Shown here piece after piece: positions 1 to 7,162 of a DNA stretch of 13,640 nucleotides (position 1 is the stretch's first letter; every line of letters begins with the position of its first letter). The translations under genes and the position numbers were made by a program. Below the pieces are notes generated by a model. That model was not told where the DNA came from and made no database searches. It saw nothing but the letters and a program-made list of their open reading frames with translations. The stretch comes from Deltaproteobacteria bacterium (lineage in GTDB: Bacteria > JAUYMQ01): positions 1-13,640 of the forward strand of contig JAUYMQ010000063.1 of NCBI GenBank assembly GCA_030698575.1, written 5' to 3'.

Positions 1-1
1 C

Positions 2-634
2 CTCGATCTCCGGCCGAAATTCACGCTCGTTGATGTTACGAAGAACATCCAGCGGCTCGACACGAGGTTCCTCGAGGATAGCCTGGCCCGCCATTCCAGC
101 GGTGTGGCCGTGCTGGCCCACCCCGAGGATGTGATGGACACCCAGGCGATCAAGCCCGAGCAGATCCGACGGGTCCTGCGCCTGCTCCGCAGCATGTTCG
201 ATTTCGTCATCATCGACACATGCAACACCTTTGACGAATCGACGATCGAAGCCTTCGAGTCCAGCGATCTCATCGTGCTCGTATCCACGGTCGATCTTCC
301 GGCCATCCGGAACGCGCGCCGGTGCCTGAACATGTTCCGGCGATTCGGCTACGGGAACGACAAGGTGAAACTGGTGTTCAACCGGGAGGCGAAGAGCAAC
401 GAGATCACGCTGAAGCAGGCGGAGAAGGTTTTGAACTACCCGATCTTCTGGAAACTTCCGAACGACTACCCGACGACCATCGCCTCGGTAAACGAGGGCG
501 AGCTGATCAACAAGGTGGCGCCGCGGTCGGATTTGCATCGGAGCATGCTCGGTCTCACCGCTGAACTGACCGGGCTGGACGTGGCAAGGAAAGCACCGAG
601 GGGCGTCTTCGGCAAGTTGCTGGGGCGGGGTTAG
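2..634 (+). CDS. tadZ: TadZ/CpaE-like pilus-localisation ATPase (5' truncated)
   Basis: This is the C-terminal 210 residues of a ParA/MinD-superfamily ATPase of the TadZ/CpaE type. That family places the Tad pilus machine, usually at a pole, and combines a receiver-like N-terminal half with an atypical ATPase half. The frame is open to the window edge, so the start, the N-terminal domain and the P-loop lie outside. Visible features are the Walker-B-like strand with FDFVIIDT (about codons 63-70 of the visible part), followed by a segment that reads SSDLIVLVSTVDLPAIRNA, and the late VKLVFNR and NYPIFWKLPNDY segments typical of CpaE C-termini. The IIDT strand is followed by Cys-Asn, where ParA-type ATPases often have prolines. 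tadA starts 68 bp downstream, so the two are probably cotranscribed. The family call is firm. Whether the ATPase is active cannot be judged without the P-loop. Confidence 0.88.
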   Translation, partial: LDLRPKFTLVDVTKNIQRLDTRFLEDSLARHSSGVAVLAHPEDVMDTQAIKPEQIRRVLRLLRSMFDFVIIDTCNTFDESTIEAFESSDLIVLVSTVDLPAIRNARRCLNMFRRFGYGNDKVKLVFNREAKSNEITLKQAEKVLNYPIFWKLPNDYPTTIASVNEGELINKVAPRSDLHRSMLGLTAELTGLDVARKAPRGVFGKLLGRG

Positions 635-702
635 ATCTTCCGGATCTGATCCCCCGCGCATGACCGTGGGGTCGAAGGCTCGCAGGGGGCAGGAGAGTCG
701 CA

Positions 703-2049
703 ATGGCATTCTTTGGAACGAAGAAAAAGGAATCCGAGGGCAAGGCGCCCCCGACGAGGAGCCACCTTGAGAGCAAGATGGCCGCGGTCCCGGGGCACGG
801 CGACTTTTACCAGTCGCTGAAAACCCGGATTCACACGAAACTCATCGAGAAGCTCGATCTCTCCAAGATCGAGACGATGGATCGCGATCGCGTCAAGGAA
901 GAGATTGGCGTCATCGTCGAGGATCTTCTTGATGCCGAGGGAGTGCCGCTCAACCGGGTCGAGCGCGAGCAGATCGTGGTCGAGGTCCAGAACGAGACCT
1001 TCGGGCTGGGGCCGCTCGAGCCGCTGCTTCAGGATCCGGAGATCTCCGACATTCTTGTCAATACCCACAAGGAGGTTTACGTCGAGCGCTTTGGCAAGCT
1101 CGAGATGACCCCCGTCGTCTTTCGTGACGATGCCCACCTGCTTAAAATCATTGATCGGATCGTATCGAGCGTCGGCCGGCGCGTGGACGAATTCTCGCCG
1201 ATGGTGGACGCCCGTCTCGCCGACGGAAGCCGGGTGAACGCCATCATCCCGCCGCTTGCGATCGATGGGCCCATACTCTCGATCCGGCGGTTCGGCGTGA
1301 ATCCGCTGAAGACCAACGATCTTCTTGCGCGGCATTCGCTCACGCCACCGATGATGGACTTCCTGAGGGCGGCCGTGAAGGCGAAGATCAACATGGTCAT
1401 CTCGGGCGGCACCGGATCGGGCAAGACGACGCTCCTCAACGTCCTCTCCGCGTTCATTCCCGCCGGAGAGCGCATCGTTACGATCGAGGACTCGGCAGAG
1501 CTCCAGCTCCAGCAGCCGCACGTGGTTCGCCTCGAGACCAGGCCCGCGAACATCGAACAGAAGGGGCTGATCGCCCAGCGTGACCTGGTCAGGAACAGCC
1601 TGCGGATGCGCCCCGACAGGATCATCGTTGGCGAGGTGCGCGGTGCCGAGGTCCTGGACATGCTCCAGGCCATGAACACGGGCCACGAGGGGTCTCTCAC
1701 GACGATCCACGCCAACGACACGCGTGAATGCCTGACGCGGCTCGAGTCGATGATGCTGATGTCGGGTGTGAACATTCCCGAGAAGGCCATGCGGGACATG
1801 ATCGTGCAGGCCATCGATCTCATCGTCCAGGTGGCGCGGCTCTCCGACGGTACCCGTAAGGTCATCCGGATCACCGAGGTCGTGAGTATCGAGGGCGGCA
1901 CGATCACCATGCAGGACATCTATACCTTCGAACGGAAGGGCATGGACGAGCAGGGAGCCATCACCGGTGAATTCAAGCCCACCGGAATCCGGCCGATGTG
2001 TGCGGAGAGGATCCTGGCTTCCGGCATCGAGCTGCCCGATCGTTTCTGA
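703..2049 (+). CDS. tadA: TadA/CpaF type II/IV secretion-family motor ATPase
   Basis: This 448-residue cytoplasmic hexameric ATPase powers Tad pilus assembly (and possibly retraction) by acting on the TadB/TadC platform. An N-terminal helical domain covers about residues 30-125. The nucleotide-binding half has the Walker A motif GGTGSGKTT at residues 235-243, the segment [13 protein letters not shown] at 302-314 with the acidic Walker B region (E311), and the His box [14 protein letters not shown] ending at residue 339. All are intact, and length matches the CpaF family. The ATG at 703 is preceded by AGGAG (691-695) with a 7-nt spacer, and the protein begins with a Lys-rich segment as in homologues. 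It sits between tadZ and tadB, the standard Tad order. Assignment to the Tad/CpaF subfamily rather than a conjugative VirB11 rests on these neighbours and on the long N-terminal domain. Confidence 0.95.
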   Translation: MAFFGTKKKESEGKAPPTRSHLESKMAAVPGHGDFYQSLKTRIHTKLIEKLDLSKIETMDRDRVKEEIGVIVEDLLDAEGVPLNRVEREQIVVEVQNETFGLGPLEPLLQDPEISDILVNTHKEVYVERFGKLEMTPVVFRDDAHLLKIIDRIVSSVGRRVDEFSPMVDARLADGSRVNAIIPPLAIDGPILSIRRFGVNPLKTNDLLARHSLTPPMMDFLRAAVKAKINMVISGGTGSGKTTLLNVLSAFIPAGERIVTIEDSAELQLQQPHVVRLETRPANIEQKGLIAQRDLVRNSLRMRPDRIIVGEVRGAEVLDMLQAMNTGHEGSLTTIHANDTRECLTRLESMMLMSGVNIPEKAMRDMIVQAIDLIVQVARLSDGTRKVIRITEVVSIEGGTITMQDIYTFERKGMDEQGAITGEFKPTGIRPMCAERILASGIELPDRF

Positions 2050-2086
2050 TGCACCCGGAAACGCCTGGCGGTAAAGAAAGGACGAC

Positions 2087-3058
2087 GTGAGCGCTCCCGT
2101 CATCGTAGCGGTGCTCGTCGGCATCGCCTGCTTCACGCTCATCCAGGGGCTTTTCTTCCTAGCCCGCGGGTCGAGCAGCGAGCGGCGTCGTCTCGTGCGG
2201 CGCCGGCTGGACGACGTGAAGGGCCGCACCAAGGAGGCCGGGGCCGGCGACTTGCTGCTGGACCGGCGGCTCGGCTCGAGCGATCGCGCCGACCGACTGC
2301 TACGTGCGATCCCCCAGGTCCTGGAGTTTCAGCACCTGATCAATTCCGCCGGATTCCGGTACCGGGCGGGAAACATCCTCGGGCTGATCATCGTCACGAG
2401 CCTCGTGCTCGCCATGGTGGGTGTGCTCTTCGAGTGGGCCCCCATGACGATTGTCATTATCATGGTCCTTCCTCTCGTTGGCGCGGTCATGTTCTTCCGC
2501 GCCCGAGCGAGCGCGCGGCAGGAAAAGATTCTCGAGCAGCTTCCCGACGCGCTGGATCTGATCGCGCGGTCGGTGCGCGCGGGCTACGCCTTCGCCGGCG
2601 GCTTCCAGATGGTGGCAGACGAGATGCCGGATCCGCTCGCCAGCGAATTCAAGCGTGCGCTCGAGGAGCGAAATTTCGGCGCGGGGCTCCGGGAGGTCAT
2701 GGAGAACCTCTCCGAGCGCATCGACCTGATGGAATCTCGCCTTTTCTCCACGGCCGTCCTGGTTCAAGCCGAGTCGGGCGGAAACCTGGCGGAGGTTCTC
2801 GACAACCTCGCGATGATGATTCGCGAGCGGTTCCGCCTGAGGGGGAAGGTCAGGACGCTCTCGGCGGAAGGCCGTTTGTCGGCGGTTTTCCTGATCGCAC
2901 TGCCGTGCCTGCTGCTCATCTGGCTCTGGTGGGCGAACCCTGATTACCTCAGGCCGATCTTCGAATGGCAGTACGGCGCGGCCTTCATCGGCGGGGTCGT
3001 GTTCTGGGTGCTCGTGGGCATCCTCTGGATCTGGCGGATCATTCAGATAAAATTCTGA
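2087..3058 (+). CDS. tadB: TadB inner-membrane platform protein
   Basis: This 323-residue integral membrane protein is one of the two platform subunits of the Tad pilus machine, on which the TadA motor is thought to act. It has an N-terminal membrane helix (about residues 4-26). A hydrophobic pair follows at about 95-140, ending in Arg-rich cytoplasmic sequence. A type II secretion F (T2SSF) domain begins near residue 151 (QLPDALDLIARSVRAGYAF) and includes the ESGGNLAEVLDNLA segment typical of the family. Two C-terminal helices lie at about 264-285 and 298-320. The start is GTG at 2087 after AAAGGA (2077-2082) with a short 4-nt spacer. No better start agrees with the N-terminal helix. It lies 37 bp after tadA and 79 bp before tadC. 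TadB and TadC resemble each other, and order plus the N-terminal helix/T2SSF layout decide which is which. Confidence 0.92.
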   Translation: MSAPVIVAVLVGIACFTLIQGLFFLARGSSSERRRLVRRRLDDVKGRTKEAGAGDLLLDRRLGSSDRADRLLRAIPQVLEFQHLINSAGFRYRAGNILGLIIVTSLVLAMVGVLFEWAPMTIVIIMVLPLVGAVMFFRARASARQEKILEQLPDALDLIARSVRAGYAFAGGFQMVADEMPDPLASEFKRALEERNFGAGLREVMENLSERIDLMESRLFSTAVLVQAESGGNLAEVLDNLAMMIRERFRLRGKVRTLSAEGRLSAVFLIALPCLLLIWLWWANPDYLRPIFEWQYGAAFIGGVVFWVLVGILWIWRIIQIKF

Positions 3059-3137
3059 TCCGGCAGCTAATACTTTGATCCATCAGGTGACGTTCTGATC
3101 GGGTGACTCGCAAGGAAGGCTCACGAGGAAAGCAACG

Positions 3138-4097
3138 ATGACCGACTCGCCGCAGATACTGTTCTACCTTTCCCTGGGATTCTCCTTTCTGGCGGTGGTG
3201 GTTCTGGCAGCCGGGCTGGGCGCCTACTTCGCGGGCCGCTTTAGCCGGGTCTCCCGCCGTCTCGTTGAGGCCGGAGGCGGGCGAGCGGGAGGGCCCGACG
3301 AGTCATCCTGGTGGAGGTCCGGCGGGGAGACCTTCATTCACCGCCTTTCCAACTGGAACGATCCGAAGGACGAGTTGGAGAAGTCCCGCATGCGCCGCCG
3401 CCTTTCGAGGGCGGGGCACCGCGGCTCCTCGGCCCTCCGGACTTTCCTGGGGCTCAAGGCGGCGCTGTTCCTGGGGGGCGCCGGCGCCGGTTTTGTCCTG
3501 AGCAGCTCTTTGTCCGAGATCTCCACCGCCACCATGGCTTTGCTCATCGTCGGATTTGCAACGGCAGGTTTTTACCTTCCGGATATCGTGGTTACCCTGC
3601 AGGGGACCCAGAGGCGGGAGCACATCTACCGTGTGCTCCCCGATATGGTCGATCTCCTCGTCATCTGCATGGAATCCGGTATGGCGCTCTCCGCCGCCCT
3701 CAAGAAGGTGAGCGAAGAGATGTCCATGGCAAGCCGCCCGATGTTCGAGGAGCTGAAGATCGTGCTCTTCGAGCTCGAAACGGGCCTTGCCCGCGCCGAT
3801 GCGCTCAAGAACCTCGCCAGCAGGACGGGGCTCGAGGAGATCCAGTCGCTGGCGGGGATGCTCATCCAGGCGGACAAGTTCGGCACCTCCATCGCCCGTT
3901 CGCTTCGTGTCTTCGCGCAGTCCATGCGGGCCAACCGCACCCAGCGCGCGGAGGAGCAGGCGGCGAAGGTGGGTGTGAAGCTCACGCTGCCGCTTATCCT
4001 GTGCATCTTCCCCACGCTGCTATTCGTCATCCTGTCGCCTGCCTGCCTCCGACTCTACCAGGCCCTGGTGGGGCCGAGCGGCGTTCTCGGCGGTTGA
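3138..4097 (+). CDS. tadC: TadC inner-membrane platform protein
   Basis: This 319-residue membrane protein is the second T2SSF-domain platform subunit of the Tad machine, expected to pair with TadB. Residues 5-33 form an N-terminal membrane helix, followed by a charged cytoplasmic stretch. A helix pair lies at about 103-126 and 128-152. The T2SSF domain starts near residue 166 (VLPDMVDLLVICMESGMAL) and contains LAGMLIQADKFGTSIARSL, a characteristic TadC segment. A last helix lies at about 282-311. The ATG at 3138 is preceded by AGGAAA (3126-3131) with a 6-nt spacer. Length and organisation are typical. The 79-bp gap before it holds no terminator, so it probably belongs to the tadZAB transcript. 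Confidence 0.92.
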   Translation: MTDSPQILFYLSLGFSFLAVVVLAAGLGAYFAGRFSRVSRRLVEAGGGRAGGPDESSWWRSGGETFIHRLSNWNDPKDELEKSRMRRRLSRAGHRGSSALRTFLGLKAALFLGGAGAGFVLSSSLSEISTATMALLIVGFATAGFYLPDIVVTLQGTQRREHIYRVLPDMVDLLVICMESGMALSAALKKVSEEMSMASRPMFEELKIVLFELETGLARADALKNLASRTGLEEIQSLAGMLIQADKFGTSIARSLRVFAQSMRANRTQRAEEQAAKVGVKLTLPLILCIFPTLLFVILSPACLRLYQALVGPSGVLGG

Positions 4098-4122
4098 AAA
4101 GCGCGGGTCTCTCTTCTATTCT
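4094..4122 (+). promoter_or_regulatory. possible sigma-70-type promoter for tadD
   Basis: TTGAAA at 4094-4099 overlaps the tadC stop codon. It is separated by 17 bp from TATTCT at 4117-4122, which is 5 of 6 and 4 of 6 matches to the -35 and -10 consensus. It lies 46 bp before the chosen tadD start. This would give tadD its own transcription as well as read-through from tadC. The match is by eye only and could be chance. Confidence 0.3.
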
Positions 4123-4168
4123 CCTTCCGTCCCTCCTGCAGGTCTCCTCCCCAACAGGGGTCCTTACA

Positions 4169-5860
4169 ATGCGCGTACGTCGTTCAGGCGCCCTGACGCT
4201 CCTCGCGGGCCGTCGCCGGCACTCTCCTTTCATGCACATCGGAACCGCGCCGCGCCCGCGGCAGGAACCGGGCGGGCCTTCCTGGAGGTGTCTGTGCGCG
4301 CTCCTGCTCCTGTCGCTGGCGCTGACAGCCGGATGCAAGAGCATGCCTTCCTGGCTCGGGGGGGGGAGCGACGACATGCGGGACTACCGCCTTCAAGTCG
4401 GGGGGCGGGAGCCGGACGACAACAAGATCAGGGACTTCGAGAAGAGGCTCGAGGGGAAGGAATGGAAGGGGACGAAGGCCAAGCGAACAGGCTGGCGCCA
4501 GCACCAGTCGGGCAACCTCGACGAGGCGATCAACCTTTATCGCGAGGCGCTCGCGGCGAACGAGAAAGACGTCGAGGCCATGACCTACCTCGGACGCGCG
4601 TACCGCGACCAGGGGAGCCTCTACAAGTCGACCACCATCCTGGTCCGCGCGATCAAGACCGATCCGGACTACGCGGAGGCGCACTCCCAGCTCGGAATCA
4701 CCTTCGACATGCAGGGCAACTACGCACAGGCCGAGCAGGAGCATCGCCGGTCTGTGGAGCTCGACGGGGAGAAGAGCGAATACCTGAACAACCTCGGGTT
4801 CTGCTACTTCCTCCAGGGGCGTACCAACGATGCGGTGGCCGAGCTGAGAAAGGCCATCAACGTCAACCCCGACGACAAGAAGGCGCATAACAACCTCGCC
4901 TACATCTACGCCGCCCAGGGGAGATTCGATCAGGCTTTTGCGGAGCTGCGCCGGGCGGGCACCGAGGCCGAGGCCTACAACAATCTCGGCTATCTCTATT
5001 TCCTGAAGGGCGACCGCGAGCAGGCTATCGAGAACTACAATCGCGCCCTTCAGCTCAACTACTCCCTGAAGGCCGCGCAGGACAACATGAAGGCCGCGAC
5101 CTCCTACGGCGAGACGCCGCCCCCCGCGCCGGGGTTCGACACATCGGGGCCTTCACCCGTGCGCGTGGAGCCCCCGCTGGAAGGCGGGGGAGACCTCTAC
5201 GGCCTGACTGACGCGCATGGGGGGGCGGTCCGTCTGTTCGAGGAACCCGGTCGGGGAGCCCTGATTGCGATCGAGCCGGATTCCGGGCCCCCGGTCCGGG
5301 AACCCGGCGCCCTCGACGCGGCCGGCGCGGCGCTGACCAATCCTGCGCAGGGCCCGCCGCCGGCGGCGCGCTCCCTTGTTGAAGAGCTGCCGGCCCCCGT
5401 CGCGAGCCCTGTGCCTGCAATTGCCGCCCCTGACAGTTCGCCACCCGCCCCGGCGGCCGCGAGCGCAACCGCGGCGTCATTGGCCGGGGAAGATGCGTCT
5501 CCTCCGGAGCCGACCGTTGCGGAGGATGCAGCGGCAACCCCGGAGCCGGCCGCTGAGGCGGCGCCACGGGCGCTGTCCTACACCGAAGGTATCGCGGGGT
5601 CGGCGGCGGGGTCCACCGGAGCAGAAGAGAAGCCCGTGGCGCCCGCTGACAACAAGGGCGTGGAATCCGCGATCCCTGCGGCCGAAGCTCCGGCGGAGGT
5701 GCCGATGGCTCAGGTCGACGCGCCAGATGTAACTACAGCTGCGCCTGGCCTGGAGGGCGCCGGCGACCACGCCGAAGGCGAAGCGAAGGACGACAGGGCG
5801 GACGAAACGGCCGCTGAACAAGACGGATTGCCGGCAGGACGGCCTTCCGCGGGGCCGTGA
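4169..5860 (+). CDS. tadD: TadD-like TPR lipoprotein with long Ala/Pro/Glu-rich tail
   Basis: This is a 563-residue predicted lipoprotein with tetratricopeptide repeats. TadD is thought to act as a pilotin or assembly factor for the Tad secretin at the outer membrane. A hydrophobic stretch ending in LALTAGC gives a lipobox with Cys56. TPR units run from about residue 109 to 310, with repeated motifs such as AEAHSQLGITFDMQGNYAQA and AHNNLAYIYAAQGRFDQA. From about residue 315 to the end is a low-complexity Ala/Pro/Glu/Asp tail of about 249 residues, likely disordered and absent from ordinary ~250-residue TadD proteins. The ATG at 4169 has AGGGG (4156-4160) 8 nt upstream. It gives a long, Arg-rich n-region, so ATG 4232 (lipobox Cys at residue 35) is an alternative with a more normal signal peptide but no clear ribosome site. 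A run of nine G lies at 4358-4366. The frame is open far upstream inside tadC, but that part is only tadC read out of frame. Confidence 0.82.
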   Translation: MRVRRSGALTLLAGRRRHSPFMHIGTAPRPRQEPGGPSWRCLCALLLLSLALTAGCKSMPSWLGGGSDDMRDYRLQVGGREPDDNKIRDFEKRLEGKEWKGTKAKRTGWRQHQSGNLDEAINLYREALAANEKDVEAMTYLGRAYRDQGSLYKSTTILVRAIKTDPDYAEAHSQLGITFDMQGNYAQAEQEHRRSVELDGEKSEYLNNLGFCYFLQGRTNDAVAELRKAINVNPDDKKAHNNLAYIYAAQGRFDQAFAELRRAGTEAEAYNNLGYLYFLKGDREQAIENYNRALQLNYSLKAAQDNMKAATSYGETPPPAPGFDTSGPSPVRVEPPLEGGGDLYGLTDAHGGAVRLFEEPGRGALIAIEPDSGPPVREPGALDAAGAALTNPAQGPPPAARSLVEELPAPVASPVPAIAAPDSSPPAPAAASATAASLAGEDASPPEPTVAEDAAATPEPAAEAAPRALSYTEGIAGSAAGSTGAEEKPVAPADNKGVESAIPAAEAPAEVPMAQVDAPDVTTAAPGLEGAGDHAEGEAKDDRADETAAEQDGLPAGRPSAGP

Positions 5861-5883
5861 CCGCCCCGTGACAACCCCGTTAC
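5855..5883. promoter_or_regulatory. three 11-bp-spaced direct repeats (operator-like)
   Basis: CCGTGAC at 5855-5861 and 5866-5872, and CCGTTAC at 5877-5883, recur with an exact 11-bp period and 4-bp spacers. The first copy overlaps the end of tadD. Heptamers repeated once per helical turn are the usual layout of OmpR/PhoB-family response-regulator sites. No regulator of that family is encoded in this window, so the protein that would bind is unknown. The repeats lie about 180-210 bp upstream of the predicted lpxC transcription start. Confidence 0.35.
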
Positions 5884-5971
5884 GGTGTGACGCTCTGATC
5901 ACGGATCCTGGGGGCCTTCAGCGCGGGCGAGGGCAGGGCGAGCCTCTTCGGGATAAAGTCTTCAAAATCAT

Positions 5972-5984
5972 TAAACTATTGATA
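5972..5984 (+). promoter_or_regulatory. candidate IHF binding site
   Basis: TAAACTATTGATA matches the IHF consensus YAANNNNTTGATW (reverse complement of WATCAANNNNTTR) at every defined position. It sits in an AT-rich island of about 50 bp (about 5953-6004) that stands out in this GC-rich DNA. Its centre is about 86 bp upstream of the transcription start predicted from the sigma-54 element. DNA bending between an enhancer and a sigma-54 promoter is the classic role of IHF. Binding is inferred from sequence only. Confidence 0.45.
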
Positions 5985-6037
5985 TTGCACATCTTTTTCT
6001 TCAACCTTCCCCACATTCTGACGCGCAGCAGCAGACT

Positions 6038-6053
6038 TGGCATGCCTCTTGCT
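6038..6053 (+). promoter_or_regulatory. sigma-54 (-24/-12) promoter upstream of lpxC
   Basis: TGGCATG-N4-TTGCT is one base away from the core sigma-54 consensus TGGCACG-N4-TTGCW. The invariant GG (6039-6040) and GC (6051-6052) are separated by exactly 10 bp. Transcription would be expected to start near 6064, leaving a leader of about 28 nt before lpxC. Such a promoter would be silent without an AAA+ enhancer-binding protein, and one is encoded two genes downstream (ntrX-like, 9418-10782). Confidence 0.6.
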
Positions 6054-6091
6054 CATCTGCGTGGCACTAAGGCAACTTTCTGGGGGGGAGG

Positions 6092-7003
6092 ATGTCCTTT
6101 CAGCATACTCTAGCGACACCTGTCAGCTGCGCCGGGATCGGGCTTCACAGCGGGAAGTGCGTCACGCTCACGCTGCGCCCGGCACCGGCCGACGCTGGAA
6201 TCGTCTTTGTCCGCTCGGATCTTGGCGGGGCGCGTGTCTCCGCGACCGCGAGGAACGTGGTGGATACCTCACTTGCAACCAAGCTCAGCCATCGTGGCGT
6301 CCGCGTTTCCACGGTCGAGCATATCCTCGCGGCCCTTCACGGCCTCGGCGTCGATAACGCCGTGGTTGAGCTGGACGCCGAGGAAGTCCCCATCATGGAC
6401 GGCAGCGCGGCGCCTTTCGTGGTGCTCATCCGCGCGGCCGGCATCCGCGAGCAGCGCAAGGCGCGGCGCATCCTGGTCATCGCGCGGACGGTGCAGGTGA
6501 AGGATGGTGACAAGCTGGCCGAGTTGCGGCCCAGCGACCGGTTCCGCGTAAGCTACACAATCGACTTCGAACACCCTTCTATCTCCACCCAGTTCTTCGA
6601 TTACCGCCATTCCGAATCAGCCTTCGAGCGAGATCTCTCCCGGGCGCGGACCTTCGGGTTCCTGCACGAGGTGGAGGCACTCCAGGCCATGGGACTGGCG
6701 CAGGGTGGTTCTCTCGACAACGCCGTCGTTGTCGGCGCCGACGCCATTCTGAACGTCGAGGGGCTCCGGTTCAGCGACGAGTTCGTCCGCCACAAGGTGC
6801 TCGACGCGATCGGCGATCTGAGCCTTGCCGGGTTCCGTATCGCCGGGCATCTGCTGGCGAAAAAGGCGGGGCATTCGATGAACCAGGCGCTCCTCGCCGA
6901 GCTGTTCTCGAACAGGGACAATTACCGCATCGTGGAAGGGGCGTTCGAGGCCGAGCTTCCCGCGCCGCAGCCCCTCAGTGTTCTGGAGAACGCAGTGGCC
7001 TGA
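6092..7003 (+). CDS. lpxC: UDP-3-O-acyl-N-acetylglucosamine deacetylase LpxC
   Basis: This 303-residue cytoplasmic zinc enzyme catalyses the committed step of lipid A synthesis, removing acetate from UDP-3-O-acyl-GlcNAc. The N-terminal GIGLHSG is in register with E. coli LpxC. VEHILAAL carries E76 and H77 (zinc ligand). HKVLDAIGDL carries H234 and D238 (zinc ligands), and GHSMNQALL carries the catalytic H261. All key residues are present and length is typical. The ATG is set by this alignment. The purine-rich GGAGG abuts it with no spacer, so ribosome binding may use the preceding G run (6082-6088). lpxC lies between the Tad locus and ntrYX, with a sigma-54 promoter candidate upstream and a strong hairpin downstream. 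Confidence 0.97.
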   Translation: MSFQHTLATPVSCAGIGLHSGKCVTLTLRPAPADAGIVFVRSDLGGARVSATARNVVDTSLATKLSHRGVRVSTVEHILAALHGLGVDNAVVELDAEEVPIMDGSAAPFVVLIRAAGIREQRKARRILVIARTVQVKDGDKLAELRPSDRFRVSYTIDFEHPSISTQFFDYRHSESAFERDLSRARTFGFLHEVEALQAMGLAQGGSLDNAVVVGADAILNVEGLRFSDEFVRHKVLDAIGDLSLAGFRIAGHLLAKKAGHSMNQALLAELFSNRDNYRIVEGAFEAELPAPQPLSVLENAVA

Positions 7004-7040
7004 GCTTAGGCTTCAGTCCTTGTGAAAACCCGGGTGCCAG

Positions 7041-7070
7041 AAGGGCGCGATCTCGAGAGATCGCGCCCTT
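7041..7070 (+). terminator. perfect hairpin after lpxC (terminator-like, weak U tract)
   Basis: Left arm AAGGGCGCGATCTC (7041-7054) and right arm GAGATCGCGCCCTT (7057-7070) are perfect reverse complements of 14 bp around a nominal 2-nt loop. It begins 38 bp after the lpxC stop. The bases that follow (GCTGTTTCAGC) have only three T in a row and can form a small second hairpin. It may therefore be an inefficient terminator, a processing or mRNA-stabilising element, or a palindromic protein site, rather than a strong Rho-independent terminator. Confidence 0.5.
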
Positions 7071-7096
7071 GCTGTTTCAGCTCTCCTCGTCAATCC

Positions 7097-7125
7097 TGGC
7101 AATTCACCTCCCATGGCGCTAGAAT
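7097..7125 (+). promoter_or_regulatory. possible sigma-70-type promoter for ntrY
   Basis: TAGAAT at 7120-7125 (5 of 6 to the -10 consensus) is preceded at 17 bp by TGGCAA at 7097-7102 (3 of 6 to the -35 consensus). It lies just after the lpxC hairpin and 37 bp before the ntrY ATG. Independent transcription of ntrYX from here would fit with termination after lpxC. The -35 match is poor. Confidence 0.25.
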
Positions 7126-7162
7126 CCGCCGCGGCGAAGGCCTGGAGGGCCGGCACTTGGAC

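Noticed and set aside
633-673. Small inverted repeats between tadZ and tadA (AGATC/GATCT at 633-647, GATCCC/GGGGTC at 648-673)
   Set aside because: The stems are short or imperfect with no T run, so they are not convincing as terminators or operators.
631-2232. 533-codon open frame on the minus strand opposite tadA and the start of tadB
   Set aside because: It mirrors the codon pattern of a GC-rich gene, its translation is Arg/Asp/His-rich without recognisable motifs, and tadA on the other strand has every expected motif.
3311-4168. Upstream extension of the tadD reading frame through tadC
   Set aside because: This stretch is tadC read in another frame, with Arg/Pro/Gly-rich nonsense sequence. 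The lipoprotein signal and a ribosome site place the start at 4169 or 4232.
7022-7162. Upstream extension of ntrY to an ATG-like start at 7022
   Set aside because: It would translate through the perfect hairpin at 7041-7070 and has no ribosome site. The family N-terminus with its first membrane helix begins after 7163.
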